Of a stretch of DNA of 16,391 bases, positions 6,978 to 14,391 are shown piece by piece. The position numbers and the translations under genes were made by a program. The notes beneath the pieces were generated by a model that made no database searches, was not told where the DNA came from, and was given only the letters and a program-made list of their open reading frames with translations. The DNA is from Lachnospiraceae bacterium (GTDB taxonomy: Bacteria; Bacillota; Clostridia; Lachnospirales; Lachnospiraceae): positions 1-16,391 of the forward strand of contig JAJBTR010000229.1 in assembly GCA_020860745.1 (NCBI GenBank), read 5' to 3'. Each line of letters opens with the position of its first letter. The stretch's first letter is position 1.

Positions 6978-8042
6978 ATGTTTCATAAGAATTTGAAATT
7001 TTATCGTCTGAAAAAGAACATGACGAAGAAAGAACTGGCCTCTTTGGTGGGCGTCAGTCCGATGTCAATTACGTATTATGAAGAGGGTGAGAGGAAGCCG
7101 GGGATGGACGTGGTCAAGTCCCTGGCGAAGGCTCTTGATGTACGGGTTTCGGATTTCCTCGTGAACCGGGATGAGAACCTGGTATTTACGCACGGGGAGT
7201 TCCGCAAGAACAGTAAGCTGCCGGAGAAGCAGCAGGAGTATATCAAGGCGTCCGTGGAGGAGTATCTGAACCGTTTTTATCAGACGGTGGATATCCTTGG
7301 GGGCGAGGTGCTGCCGGATGCGCCGGACAGCCACAGGGTGGAGTTGCATGAGGATCCGGAGCAGGATGCTGTTGCCATGCGGAGGTATCTTGGAATCGCG
7401 GAATTCGGTTCGGTAGGGAATCTGGTGGAACTGCTGGAGAATAAAGGGATTCTGGTGTATTTCTGCGACATTGATAATGATGCGTTTTCCGGGATGAACG
7501 GGTTGGTAAATGACAGGCCGTATATGATCATCAACCAGAATATGACGCCGGAGCGAATCCGCTCTACGATTGCGCATGAAATGGCTCATTTTATCTTTAT
7601 CTGGCCGGTGGATATGGCGGAGAAGGATATTGAGGTGATGGCTACGGCAACCAGCGGCGCGTTTTTATTCCCGGCAGAGGACGCGAAGCGTGAACTGGGG
7701 ATCCGCAGGAGCGCGGTTACGAAGGATATGACACTGATCTGTAAGGAGTACGGCATCTCCATGTATCTGCTGGTGAAGCGTGCCGCTCTCTGTGGTATTA
7801 TTAACAGCAGTGGGGAGAAGGATTTTTATATCAAGGCGGGCAAATGCGGATGGAAAAAGCATGAGCCGGTGCGGATTGAAAGAGAGGAGCCGACGCTGTT
7901 TCTGCAGCTGGTCCTGCGCGCGGTAAGCGAGAATGAAATCTCCGTCCAGAAAGGTGCAGAGCTCCTGAAACAGCCATATACGTTTGTGGCGGATCACACC
8001 CGTAGGGCGTCCCTTGCGGAGTGCTTTGCCGCAGAGGGCTGA
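6978..8042 (+). CDS. XRE-type HTH regulator fused to ImmA/IrrE metallopeptidase
   Basis: This 354-residue protein has an XRE helix-turn-helix at about 5-60 (KKELASLVGVSPMSITYYEE). The ImmA/IrrE (COG2856) zinc peptidase domain carries HEMAH at 200-204, followed by the conserved EVMATATSGAFLFP region. Fused HTH-ImmA proteins bind their own promoter and cleave, or are cleaved in, a regulatory switch. They act as SOS-type or phage regulators, or as antitoxins. GGGAGG (6965-6970) fixes the ATG at 6978. The stop codon is followed after 3 bases by the PIN gene, so the two are probably translationally coupled. This supports a regulator/antitoxin role for the pair. The domain call is firm; the target is unknown. 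Confidence 0.9.
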   Translation: MFHKNLKFYRLKKNMTKKELASLVGVSPMSITYYEEGERKPGMDVVKSLAKALDVRVSDFLVNRDENLVFTHGEFRKNSKLPEKQQEYIKASVEEYLNRFYQTVDILGGEVLPDAPDSHRVELHEDPEQDAVAMRRYLGIAEFGSVGNLVELLENKGILVYFCDIDNDAFSGMNGLVNDRPYMIINQNMTPERIRSTIAHEMAHFIFIWPVDMAEKDIEVMATATSGAFLFPAEDAKRELGIRRSAVTKDMTLICKEYGISMYLLVKRAALCGIINSSGEKDFYIKAGKCGWKKHEPVRIEREEPTLFLQLVLRAVSENEISVQKGAELLKQPYTFVADHTRRASLAECFAAEG

Positions 8043-8045
8043 TGG

Positions 8046-8537
8046 ATGGAGTATATCAGCAGTGATACAAATGTCTGGCTGGATTTCGCGACGATTGACC
8101 GCCTGGAGCTGCCCTTTAAGCTGCCGTTTATCTATCTGATGAATGAGGAAGCGGCGGAGGATGAACTGTTGAACCCGCCGGGACTGGGCGAGGATCTGGT
8201 AAGACACGGTTTACAAAAGATAGAGCTGACGGAGGAGGAATTTTATCTGGCGGAGGAGTATGTTGCCAGATATACAAAACCGTCTTTGTACGATTGTATT
8301 GCGCTCGCGGTGGCGAAGACAAGGGGAATTACCCTGCTGACAGGGGACGGCCCTTTGAGGAAGGCGGCAGCCGCGGAGGGTGTGGAAGTGATGGGAACCA
8401 TCGGGATCCTTGACCGGCTCTATGATGGAAATTATATTGATGAGGAAGAATTTCATCATTGCATCGGGGAACTGATGGAGCATAATGGCGGAAAGATCCG
8501 GCTGCCGGTGGCGGAGCTTAAGAAGCGGATGAAGTAA
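8046..8537 (+). CDS. PIN-domain ribonuclease-like protein, partner of the XRE-ImmA protein
   Basis: This 163-residue protein has the PIN nuclease pattern of acidic residues: D7 (SSDTNVWLDF), E40 (AAEDEL), D83 (SLYDCIALAVAK) and D101 (LLTGDGPLRKAA). PIN domains are metal-dependent RNases and common toxins. The start codon lies 3 bases after the XRE-ImmA stop; AGAGGG (8033-8038) lies inside the upstream gene. Residues after about 120 (IDEEEFHHCIGELMEHNGG) form an extra C-terminal part seen in some PIN proteins of the DUF3368 kind. All four acidic positions are present, so it is probably catalytically competent. The tight coupling suggests a toxin controlled by the upstream protein; this is inference, and a non-toxic RNase role is possible. 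Confidence 0.8.
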   Translation: MEYISSDTNVWLDFATIDRLELPFKLPFIYLMNEEAAEDELLNPPGLGEDLVRHGLQKIELTEEEFYLAEEYVARYTKPSLYDCIALAVAKTRGITLLTGDGPLRKAAAAEGVEVMGTIGILDRLYDGNYIDEEEFHHCIGELMEHNGGKIRLPVAELKKRMK

Positions 8538-8577
8538 GACTTTGAATGGTTTGTAGTAGGAATGGAATGAAAATAAT

Positions 8578-9453
8578 ATGGCTGAGAAGGATTGGTTTCT
8601 GGATACGCTGCGGGAAGCAGCGGAGATTGTCCGGGTTTCGGGTGAGATTGTGGAGAAAGATGAGGTTCGACGGTATTTCGCGGGGATGGATCTGACGGAA
8701 GAGCAGGAGGAGATGGTCTATCAATACCTGAAAAATGTGCCGGAGCATGAGACGCGTGATGATGGGAGCAGCCGGACGGATGACGGCTCAGCGGCGGAGG
8801 AGAGCGAAGCGAAGGGGACGGTTTCTCTGAAAATAAGTACCGCGTCAGAGCATGTGGGGAATGCTGAGTTTCGGGATTCAGAAGCATCCGGGAATTCGGA
8901 TGGGAAAGATACCATGGGGAATGACGCTTCTTTGGATCACCTGTCGGAATCTGCATTTTATCAGATGTATCTGAAGGAAGTCAGGGAGAAAGGTTCCTGT
9001 CCGGAAGATAAGATGCGGGAACTGTACGGCCGTCTGCTTGCGGGGGAGGATGTGGCCGGTCAGATCGTGGATGGCTGGCTGATGCGGATCATCCGCATGG
9101 CGGAGCTGTATAAGGAGAGCCCCGTAAATGTGCAGGATCTGATTCAGGAAGGAAATGTGGCGCTGTGGGTAGCGCTGGGAAATATTAGCGGGAACCGGAA
9201 TCCGGCGGATGTGGAGCGTTATCTGCAGGACAGCGTCCAGCAGGCTTTTGAGGACTATATCCGCGAGGCGGCGGGGGTTTTCGACCAGACGCAGGCGATG
9301 CTGGCGAAAGCGGCTTTGCTGCACGAGGCGCAGGAATTTCTTGCATCGGAAAACGGGCAGGCGCCTTCGCTGCGGGAGCTTAGCGGGTATACCCATATTC
9401 CGGTCGAAGAAATCCAGAATATTCTGGCTCTTTATGAGCAGACGGAGAGGTAA
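8578..9453 (+). CDS. Sigma-70-like protein with regions 1.2-3 and no region 4
   Basis: This 291-residue protein has a small acidic N-terminal domain (1-55) and a low-complexity linker (about 57-118). A sigma-70-like core follows: region 1.2/2.1 around SAFYQMYLKEV (126-136), region 2.2 DLIQEGNVALWVAL (187-200), and a region-3-like segment APSLRELSGYTHIPVEEIQN (262-281). The aromatic -10-melting stretch usual in region 2.3/2.4 is replaced by GNRNPADVERYLQDSVQQAF, and the -35-binding region 4 is missing. It may bind RNA polymerase without acting as an ordinary sigma factor. Its start has only a weak ribosome binding site (GGAATG). It lies 40 bases after the PIN gene. Fold resemblance is good; function is unknown. 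Confidence 0.7.
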   Translation: MAEKDWFLDTLREAAEIVRVSGEIVEKDEVRRYFAGMDLTEEQEEMVYQYLKNVPEHETRDDGSSRTDDGSAAEESEAKGTVSLKISTASEHVGNAEFRDSEASGNSDGKDTMGNDASLDHLSESAFYQMYLKEVREKGSCPEDKMRELYGRLLAGEDVAGQIVDGWLMRIIRMAELYKESPVNVQDLIQEGNVALWVALGNISGNRNPADVERYLQDSVQQAFEDYIREAAGVFDQTQAMLAKAALLHEAQEFLASENGQAPSLRELSGYTHIPVEEIQNILALYEQTER

Positions 9454-9521
9454 GCATTCGACTGCAATTATGTGAACAGGCAGAGAAGCTGATTTGTTTG
9501 TCCTGTAAATATCCATGGATG

Positions 9522-9553
9522 TGATGATCATATATGAGTTTTATATGACATCA
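9522..9553. repeat. Hairpin between the sigma-like gene and the LacI gene
   Basis: TGATG (9522-9526) pairs with CATCA (9549-9553), and CATATA (9529-9534) with TATATG (9542-9547), with small bulges. It lies between two convergent genes but lacks a proper T-tract, so its role as terminator is doubtful. Nothing else was recognised in 9454-9643. Confidence 0.3.
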
Positions 9554-9643
9554 CTGACTGCGGTGATTAGGAGCAGACGGTGAACAGGGACTTGTTTTGC
9601 GGGATAGCAGAAAATCTGTCAATATGCGGTCAACAGGTTTTCC

Positions 9644-10651
9644 TTAATTGATGTTATAACAGCTGTCACGCAGTACCAGGCGGCAGGGGAACTCAATCCG
9701 CACCGCTTCCTCATGGGCGCGGGAAATCCGGTCCAGAAGAAGTGTGACAGCCATATGTGCCATCTCGCTGCGGGGAATCTGTATGGTGGTCAGCAGCGGG
9801 CGGGTTTCCTGGGACTCTTCCACATTGTCGATGGAAATGACGGAGATGGATTCCCGCACGGCCTTTTTTTGTGCATGCAGCAGTGCCAGCACCCGGATGG
9901 CGGTGCTGTCGTTGGCGCAGAAGATAGCGGTAAAATCTGCTTTTCCGGATAATTTGTTTTGCAGCAATTCCAGAAAGGCAGGCTCCGCTTCTTCTCCGGT
10001 CTGATTGGTCTGTTTGATCAGATTGTAGTCCATGGGAATCTGATACTGAATTAACATATTACAGTAGCCGATATAACGGCTTTCATAGGAACAATCGCCG
10101 ATGTAGGCGATTTTTTTGTGCCCGCAGGAAAGCAGGTGCCGCATGGCCTGCTCTGCGGCTTTTTTCCCGTCACATATGACTTCGTCTACATTGAAATTCA
10201 TGGGGTTTCGCCAGATGCCGACAATGTTGCGGTTCTGGGCGGTGATGTGGCTCAGCAGCTTTTGCGAGCACCGTCCCAGAATGATTACGCCTCCCGTGGC
10301 GGACAGATCCTGGGAAAAGGATTCCTCCGCGTAGATGACATCGTCAATCTGCGTCCGCTGCTTCATCAGTTCCACTTCCAGGTTGCGGAACAGTTCTGAG
10401 AAAAACAGGTCTTTTTCCAGTGAAGTGATTCGAGCGAGCACAATGGAAACGTGGGATGTCTGCGCGGGCGCACTGTCGGCTTTCTGCAGCTGACGGGCAG
10501 CCTCGTTGGGGAGGTAACCGGTTCGGCGGGCGGCTTCCCAGATCCGGTTCTGCAGATCTTTGGAGGCGCAGGTGGAGGAAGTGTTGTTTAATACGCGGGA
10601 TACCGTGGAGACGGACGTCCCGACCATGGATGCAATTTCTTTAAGGGACAT
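9644..10651 (-). CDS. LacI-family transcriptional regulator
   Basis: This 335-residue protein starts with the LacI helix-turn-helix MSLKEIASMVGTSVSTVSRV and the hinge helix RTGYLPNEAARQLQ. A periplasmic-binding-protein-like sensor domain follows (about 60-335), including GVIILGRC, HKKIAYIGD and FCANDSTAIRVLALL. LacI proteins of this layout bind palindromic operators and respond to a sugar or related small molecule. The start at 10651 is chosen over the ATG at 10684 because GGAGGAG sits just before it and the HTH begins there. Two LacI-type operators flank its promoter, so it is probably autoregulated. No sugar-metabolism genes are nearby in this window, so the effector and other targets are unknown. 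Confidence 0.92.
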   Translation of the reverse strand: MSLKEIASMVGTSVSTVSRVLNNTSSTCASKDLQNRIWEAARRTGYLPNEAARQLQKADSAPAQTSHVSIVLARITSLEKDLFFSELFRNLEVELMKQRTQIDDVIYAEESFSQDLSATGGVIILGRCSQKLLSHITAQNRNIVGIWRNPMNFNVDEVICDGKKAAEQAMRHLLSCGHKKIAYIGDCSYESRYIGYCNMLIQYQIPMDYNLIKQTNQTGEEAEPAFLELLQNKLSGKADFTAIFCANDSTAIRVLALLHAQKKAVRESISVISIDNVEESQETRPLLTTIQIPRSEMAHMAVTLLLDRISRAHEEAVRIEFPCRLVLRDSCYNIN

Positions 10652-10680
10652 GACTCCTCCTTTTGCTTCTATACTGATAG

Positions 10681-10692
10681 GCAAACGATTGC
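10681..10692. promoter_or_regulatory. LacI-type operator O1 (in leader of the LacI gene)
   Basis: GCAAACGATTGC differs by one base from the perfect palindrome GCAAACGTTTGC at 10792-10803. It lies about 30 bases before the LacI start codon, downstream of the predicted transcription start. Confidence 0.7.
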
Positions 10693-10753
10693 ATAATTTG
10701 AAATTGACAAAATCATGGTATTGGACTAATTTATACCTAAAATTTATATGCTT

Positions 10754-10782
10754 ACTATATCAGATGTGGATTCGGAATGCAA
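10754..10782 (-). promoter_or_regulatory. Predicted promoter of the LacI gene
   Basis: Read on the minus strand: TTGCAT (10782-10777), a 17-base spacer ending in TGA, then TATAGT (10759-10754), an extended -10. Transcription would run leftward through operator O1, with operator O2 just upstream of the -35. Confidence 0.5.
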
Positions 10783-10791
10783 GAAAATGAT

Positions 10792-10803
10792 GCAAACGTT
10801 TGC
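10792..10803. promoter_or_regulatory. LacI-type operator O2 (perfect palindrome)
   Basis: GCAAACGTTTGC is a perfect 12-bp palindrome of the LacI/GalR operator type. It lies 9 bases upstream of the predicted -35 box and 111 bp from O1, an arrangement compatible with looping or dual-site autoregulation. Confidence 0.75.
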
Positions 10804-10863
10804 GCACAGGCGCGTTTTTATGTTACTTTTTGAAGCTGTGCTAATTCTCATTTTCATATACAA

Positions 10864-11167
10864 TACGGACGAAGAAAGTAAGAAAGATGAAGATGTCCGT
10901 AGAACCTATAGGCGAGTACGGACGAGAGAGAAGAAAATACAGAATCGTCCGTAGAAACTGTGGGCGAGTACGGACGAAAAGGAGAAGGAACTGCGAAATC
11001 GTCCGTAGAAACTGCAAGCAAATACGGACGAAGAAGGGAAGAAAAGCGGAATCGCCCGTAAAATATATAGATGGATACGGACGAAAAGGAGAAGAAATTT
11101 CGGAATCGTCCGTAAAAATTGTAGGTGTGTACGAACGATAGCGATAAAAATGGCAAAATAGTCCGTG
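10864..11167. repeat. Six-unit tandem array of alternating 9-nt inverted repeats
   Basis: TACGGACGA occurs at 10864, 10917, 10969, 11023, 11076 and (as TACGAACGA) 11130. Its complement TCGTCCGTA follows each copy: ATGTCCGTA at 10893, exact at 10945 and 10999, TCGCCCGTA at 11052, exact at 11106, and a decayed copy at about 11159. Unit starts are 52-54 bp apart. The gap from each TCGTCCGTA to the next TACGGACGA is exactly 15 bases in all five cases. The other gap varies from 19 to 21 bases and is purine-rich on this strand. Each 33-base TCGTCCGTA-N15-TACGGACGA block can form a 9-bp hairpin. This fills most of the gene-free stretch 10652-11288. Confidence 0.88.
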
Positions 11168-11177
11168 TAGAGAACGG

Positions 11178-11216
11178 TAAAAGCGCTTAGCTAACGGATG
11201 AAAAATAACATATATA
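11178..11216 (+). promoter_or_regulatory. Weak promoter with cre-like site ahead of the sulfate operon
   Basis: TTAGCT (11187-11192) and TATATA (11211-11216) with an 18-base spacer are a possible but weak promoter. The overlapping TAAAAGCGCTTAG (11178-11190) contains the palindrome AAGCGCTT and matches the left half of a catabolite-responsive element. Both calls are tentative. Confidence 0.3.
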
Positions 11217-11228
11217 GAAAAAGGATAA

Positions 11229-11259
11229 AGCCCCAACTGGCTGTTGGGTACGGAAACCC
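11229..11259 (+). promoter_or_regulatory. Leader with mutually exclusive hairpins before the binding-protein gene
   Basis: CCCAAC (11232-11237) pairs with GTTGGG (11243-11248). The overlapping AGCC (11229-11232)/GGCT (11239-11242) and GGGT (11246-11249)/ACCC (11256-11259) pairings compete with it. It lies 30-60 bases before the start codon. I could not match it to a known riboswitch class. Confidence 0.3.
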
Positions 11260-11288
11260 TGCATTTCATAACAGGAGGATAAAATAAA

Positions 11289-12362
11289 ATGACACAGAAA
11301 AAAATATGGAAAAAAGGAATCACATTAGGAGTGGCTGCAGCTCTCCTGGCGGGAAGCCTGACTGCCTGCGGCAGCAGCTCGGGAACCTCATCTGACGGCA
11401 GCGCTGCCGCGGAAAGCGGGAGTGGAGACGGCGACACAATCACAATCACCAACGTCTCCTACGATCCGACGAGGGAATTTTACGAGGCTTATAATGAGAT
11501 CTTCACAGAGTATTATGCGGAGGAAACCGGGCAGACGGTGGAAATCGTGCAGTCTCACGGCGGCTCCGGTTCCCAGGCCCGTTCTGTGATCGAGGGCAGC
11601 GACGCGGATGTGGTGACGCTGGCGCTGGCTCATGATATCACGCTGATTGAGGAGGCGGGACTGATCGAGGAGGGGTGGATCGATGAGTTCGAGGAAAACA
11701 GTTCCCCTTACACTTCCACCATTGTATTTCTGGTCCGCGCCGGCAATGAGAAGGGTATTGAGGACTGGGATGACCTGACGGCTGAGGGCGTGGATGTCAT
11801 CACGCCGGATCCGAAATCTTCCGGCGGAGCGTGCTGGAATTTCCTGGCGGCGTGGTATTATGCGGATTTGTTATATGACGGAGATGAGGATCAGATGAAG
11901 GAGTTTGTCTCAGATCTGTATGATAATGTGCTCGTCATGGATTCCGGCGCCCGTGGCGCGACGACCACTTTTGTGGAAAACGGGCAGGGCGATGTGCTGA
12001 TCGCGTGGGAAAATGAGGCGTTGCTGGCGATGGAGGAGTATCCCGATGAATATGAGATTGTGACGCCGAGTGTCAGCATCAAGGCGGAGCCGTCGGTAGC
12101 TGTCGTGGATGAGAATGTGGACGACAACGGAACGCGGGAAGCAGCGCAGGCTTATCTGGAATACCTGTATAGCGATGAGGCGCAGACTCTGGCGGGCGAG
12201 AACTATTACCGCCCCAGCAATGAGGAAATCCTGGAGACATTTTCCGATACTTTTGATCTTTCGGTGAATCTCTGCACGATTGATGATTTTGGCGGATGGG
12301 ATCAGGCATACGAGGACTTCTTCCAGGATGGCGCAATCTTTGATGAGATTTACAGTGATTAA
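11289..12362 (+). CDS. sbp: Sulfate/thiosulfate ABC transporter substrate-binding lipoprotein
   Basis: This 357-residue extracellular lipoprotein captures sulfate or thiosulfate and delivers it to the membrane permease. A lipoprotein signal peptide ends in the lipobox LTAC with acylated C27, followed by a Gly/Ser/Asp-rich tether. The family hallmarks are clear: NVSYDPTREFYEAYNEIF, then SHGGSGSQARSVIEGSDADV with VTLALAHDI, then ITPDPKSSGGACWNFLAAW. It has about the usual length for the family. AGGAGG (11273-11278) precedes the ATG by 10 bases. It opens an operon with the fused permease and the ATPase. Sulfate versus thiosulfate cannot be decided from sequence alone. Confidence 0.93.
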   Translation: MTQKKIWKKGITLGVAAALLAGSLTACGSSSGTSSDGSAAAESGSGDGDTITITNVSYDPTREFYEAYNEIFTEYYAEETGQTVEIVQSHGGSGSQARSVIEGSDADVVTLALAHDITLIEEAGLIEEGWIDEFEENSSPYTSTIVFLVRAGNEKGIEDWDDLTAEGVDVITPDPKSSGGACWNFLAAWYYADLLYDGDEDQMKEFVSDLYDNVLVMDSGARGATTTFVENGQGDVLIAWENEALLAMEEYPDEYEIVTPSVSIKAEPSVAVVDENVDDNGTREAAQAYLEYLYSDEAQTLAGENYYRPSNEEILETFSDTFDLSVNLCTIDDFGGWDQAYEDFFQDGAIFDEIYSD

Positions 12363-12373
12363 TAATTGCGAAG

Positions 12374-12464
12374 TATCTGTTTGTTCAGATATGAAAGTAT
12401 TTCGGTACAGGGAGAGGCTTCTGTAATCTCTGAAGTATTGCAGAGCGGGGAATGCTTCTGTGAT
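12374..12464 (+). other. Binding protein-permease intergenic hairpin and short direct repeat
   Basis: TATCTG (12374-12379) pairs with CAGATA (12386-12391) across six bases without a T-tract. GCTTCTGTAAT (12417-12427) recurs as GCTTCTGTGAT (12454-12464). The hairpin could stabilise the upstream mRNA so that more binding protein than permease is made; this is a guess. Confidence 0.3.
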
Positions 12465-12512
12465 TCCTGGTATGTCCGAATGAAGAAAAGATAATTGGAG
12501 TTATAACATACT

Positions 12513-14207
12513 ATGAAAAAAAGGAAAACGGTAATTCCCGGCAGGGGGTTGACAGCCGGGATTACCATCACAATGCTCTCTCTCCTGATTCTGATTCCGC
12601 TGGCGTCAGTTCTGGCATATTCCTTAAAGCTGAGCTGGCCGGAGTTCTGGGAGATTATACTGCGGGAAAATGTAATGAAAGCGTTTCGGACCAGTATCCT
12701 CTGTTCACTGATCGCGGCGGCGGTCAACTGCGTGTTCGGTTTGATTCTGGCCTGGATTCTGGTGCGCTATGATTTTCCGGGGAAACGGCTGCTGGACGGG
12801 ATGGTTGAGCTGCCGTTTGCGCTGCCGACTGCCGTGGCGGGCATCACGCTCTCCAAGATGTATTCCACCCAGGGTATACTGGGTCAGCTTCTGGAAAAAG
12901 TAGGTATCCGGGTTTCCTACACGAAGATTGGATTGACGATTGCCCTGATTTTTATCGGCATTCCGTTTGTTGTGCGCGCGCTGCAGCCGGTGCTGGAGAA
13001 GCTTCCGGCGTCGTTTGAGGAGGCGTCGGACATGCTGGGCGCGAGCCGGTTTTACACCTTTCGACGCGTGATTTTGCCCGAGCTTACGCCGGCGCTTCTG
13101 ACCGGTTTCGGGCTGGCGCTTGCAAGGGGAATCGGCGAGTACGGCAGTGTGATCTACATTTCCGGGAACAGCGAAAAGCAGGGGACACAGGTGGTTTCCT
13201 ACATTATCATGCAGAAACTGAATTCCGGGAACGTGGATTATGAAGGCGCGGCGGCGATCGCCCTGGTTCTTCTGATCATCTCTTTCCTGCTTTTATTTGT
13301 GATCAATATGATTCAGCTGGCAGCGGGAAGAAGAGCCGGCGAGAGCGAAAGCGGCGCTGTGGCGGCAAAGCGGGAGCAGAAAGGAATCGCTCCGTTGATT
13401 CTGATTCTCATTGGCGCGGTCTTCTTTGTGATTATGCTGATTCTGCCGCTGGCGGCGGTGATTTACCGCTCGCTGAAAGACGGACTGGCTCTCTATGTGA
13501 GCGCGATTACGGCGGAGAACACGCTTTCTGCGCTGCGGGTTACGCTGATCGCTGCGGGGATTGCGGTAGGCGTCAATACATTTTTCGGTCTCTGTGCGTC
13601 GTGGCTGATTACGAAGTTTGATTTTCGCGGCAGGCAGGTGCTGTCCACCCTGATTGATATTCCGTTTTCTATCTCGCCGGTCATTGCGGGACTTGCGTTT
13701 ATCATGACGTTCGGCCGGATGGGCTGGGCGACCCCGGCGCTGGACTGGCTGAATAACCTGCTGGGCACGGATATCGCACTGGTGTTTTCTGTCCCCGGCG
13801 TGGTTCTGGCTACTATTTTCGTGACGTTTCCGTTTGTATCCAGGGAACTGATCCCGGTGATGCAGGCACAGGGAAATGCGGAGGAGGAAGCTGCTGCAAT
13901 GATGGGGGCAAAGGGATTTACTATTTTCCGGAAAATAACATTCCCGCATATCAGGTGGGCGCTGCTCTACGGAATTATTCTCTGCGCGGCGCGCGCACTG
14001 GGAGAGTTCGGCGCGGTGTATGCGGTGTCAAAGACCCGGGGTCAGACGTTTACGCTGCCGTTGGAGGTGGACGCCCTGTACATGGCAGGGAGCGCGGATT
14101 CCATCACGCAGGCCTTTGCGGTTTCTTCGATTCTGGTGATGATGGCGATCGCTGTGCTGATTTTAAAGCAGATCGTGGAGTACCGAGGGAAGAAAGAAGA
14201 GGGATAA
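12513..14207 (+). CDS. cysTW: Fused sulfate ABC transporter permease (CysT-CysW in one polypeptide)
   Basis: This 564-residue membrane protein contains two complete binding-protein-dependent permease domains in tandem. The first (about 1-272) is CysT/CysU-like with the EAA loop EEASDMLGASRFYTFRRVILP (from 169) and PFALPTAVAGITL. The second (about 292-564) is CysW-like with IPFSISPVIAGLAF and the EAA loop EEEAAAMMGAKGF (457-469). A hydrophilic linker (about 272-291) joins them with no stop or restart. Normally these are separate proteins of about 270-290 residues each. The ATPase should bind both EAA loops. The ATG at 12513 has TGGAG 12 bases upstream. It is flanked by sbp and cysA in the same direction, which supports one importer. 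Confidence 0.93.
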   Translation: MKKRKTVIPGRGLTAGITITMLSLLILIPLASVLAYSLKLSWPEFWEIILRENVMKAFRTSILCSLIAAAVNCVFGLILAWILVRYDFPGKRLLDGMVELPFALPTAVAGITLSKMYSTQGILGQLLEKVGIRVSYTKIGLTIALIFIGIPFVVRALQPVLEKLPASFEEASDMLGASRFYTFRRVILPELTPALLTGFGLALARGIGEYGSVIYISGNSEKQGTQVVSYIIMQKLNSGNVDYEGAAAIALVLLIISFLLLFVINMIQLAAGRRAGESESGAVAAKREQKGIAPLILILIGAVFFVIMLILPLAAVIYRSLKDGLALYVSAITAENTLSALRVTLIAAGIAVGVNTFFGLCASWLITKFDFRGRQVLSTLIDIPFSISPVIAGLAFIMTFGRMGWATPALDWLNNLLGTDIALVFSVPGVVLATIFVTFPFVSRELIPVMQAQGNAEEEAAAMMGAKGFTIFRKITFPHIRWALLYGIILCAARALGEFGAVYAVSKTRGQTFTLPLEVDALYMAGSADSITQAFAVSSILVMMAIAVLILKQIVEYRGKKEEG

Positions 14208-14222
14208 CTGTCTGGTGCAAAA

Positions 14223-14377
14223 CCTGGTAACCAGGAAAATACTTGTTAGAAAATAATGCCCGGGAAGGCTGTCATAGTAAATTACAACGGAATTGGCGGC
14301 TATACGGCAGATCGTAATAATGCAATGCAGGCAGAATAATTGGATAAAACCGGAAAACAACAGAATGGAATTGGCGG
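14223..14377 (+). other. Permease-ATPase intergenic hairpin and direct repeat
   Basis: CCTGG-TAA-CCAGG (14223-14235) is a short perfect hairpin just after the permease stop. The 11-base GGAATTGGCGG occurs at 14289-14299 and again at 14367-14377, where its last bases merge into the ribosome binding site of the ATPase gene. This may be a small duplication of the translation-initiation region. Confidence 0.35.
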
Positions 14378-14391
14378 AGGATATAGAAACC

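Noticed and set aside
6978..9453. Prophage lysogeny module
   Set aside because: The XRE-ImmA protein recalls prophage or ICE regulators, but no integrase, attachment site or phage structural gene is visible in the window.
10864..11167. CRISPR array
   Set aside because: The repeated parts are only 9 bases in alternating orientation, the spacers resemble each other, and no cas gene is present.
11243..11259. Mini-ykkC/guanidine-II type hairpin with an ACGG loop
   Set aside because: The stem around ACGG does not close properly (GGGT-ACGGAA-ACCC), and the required second ACGR hairpin is not seen.
10841..11452. Minus-strand open frame of 203 codons over the repeat array, with repeated FVRTRPQFLRT-like peptides
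   Set aside because: The peptide repetition follows from the DNA repeats, unit length is not a multiple of three, and the frame runs antisense into the sbp gene. I treat the array as non-coding, though not with certainty.
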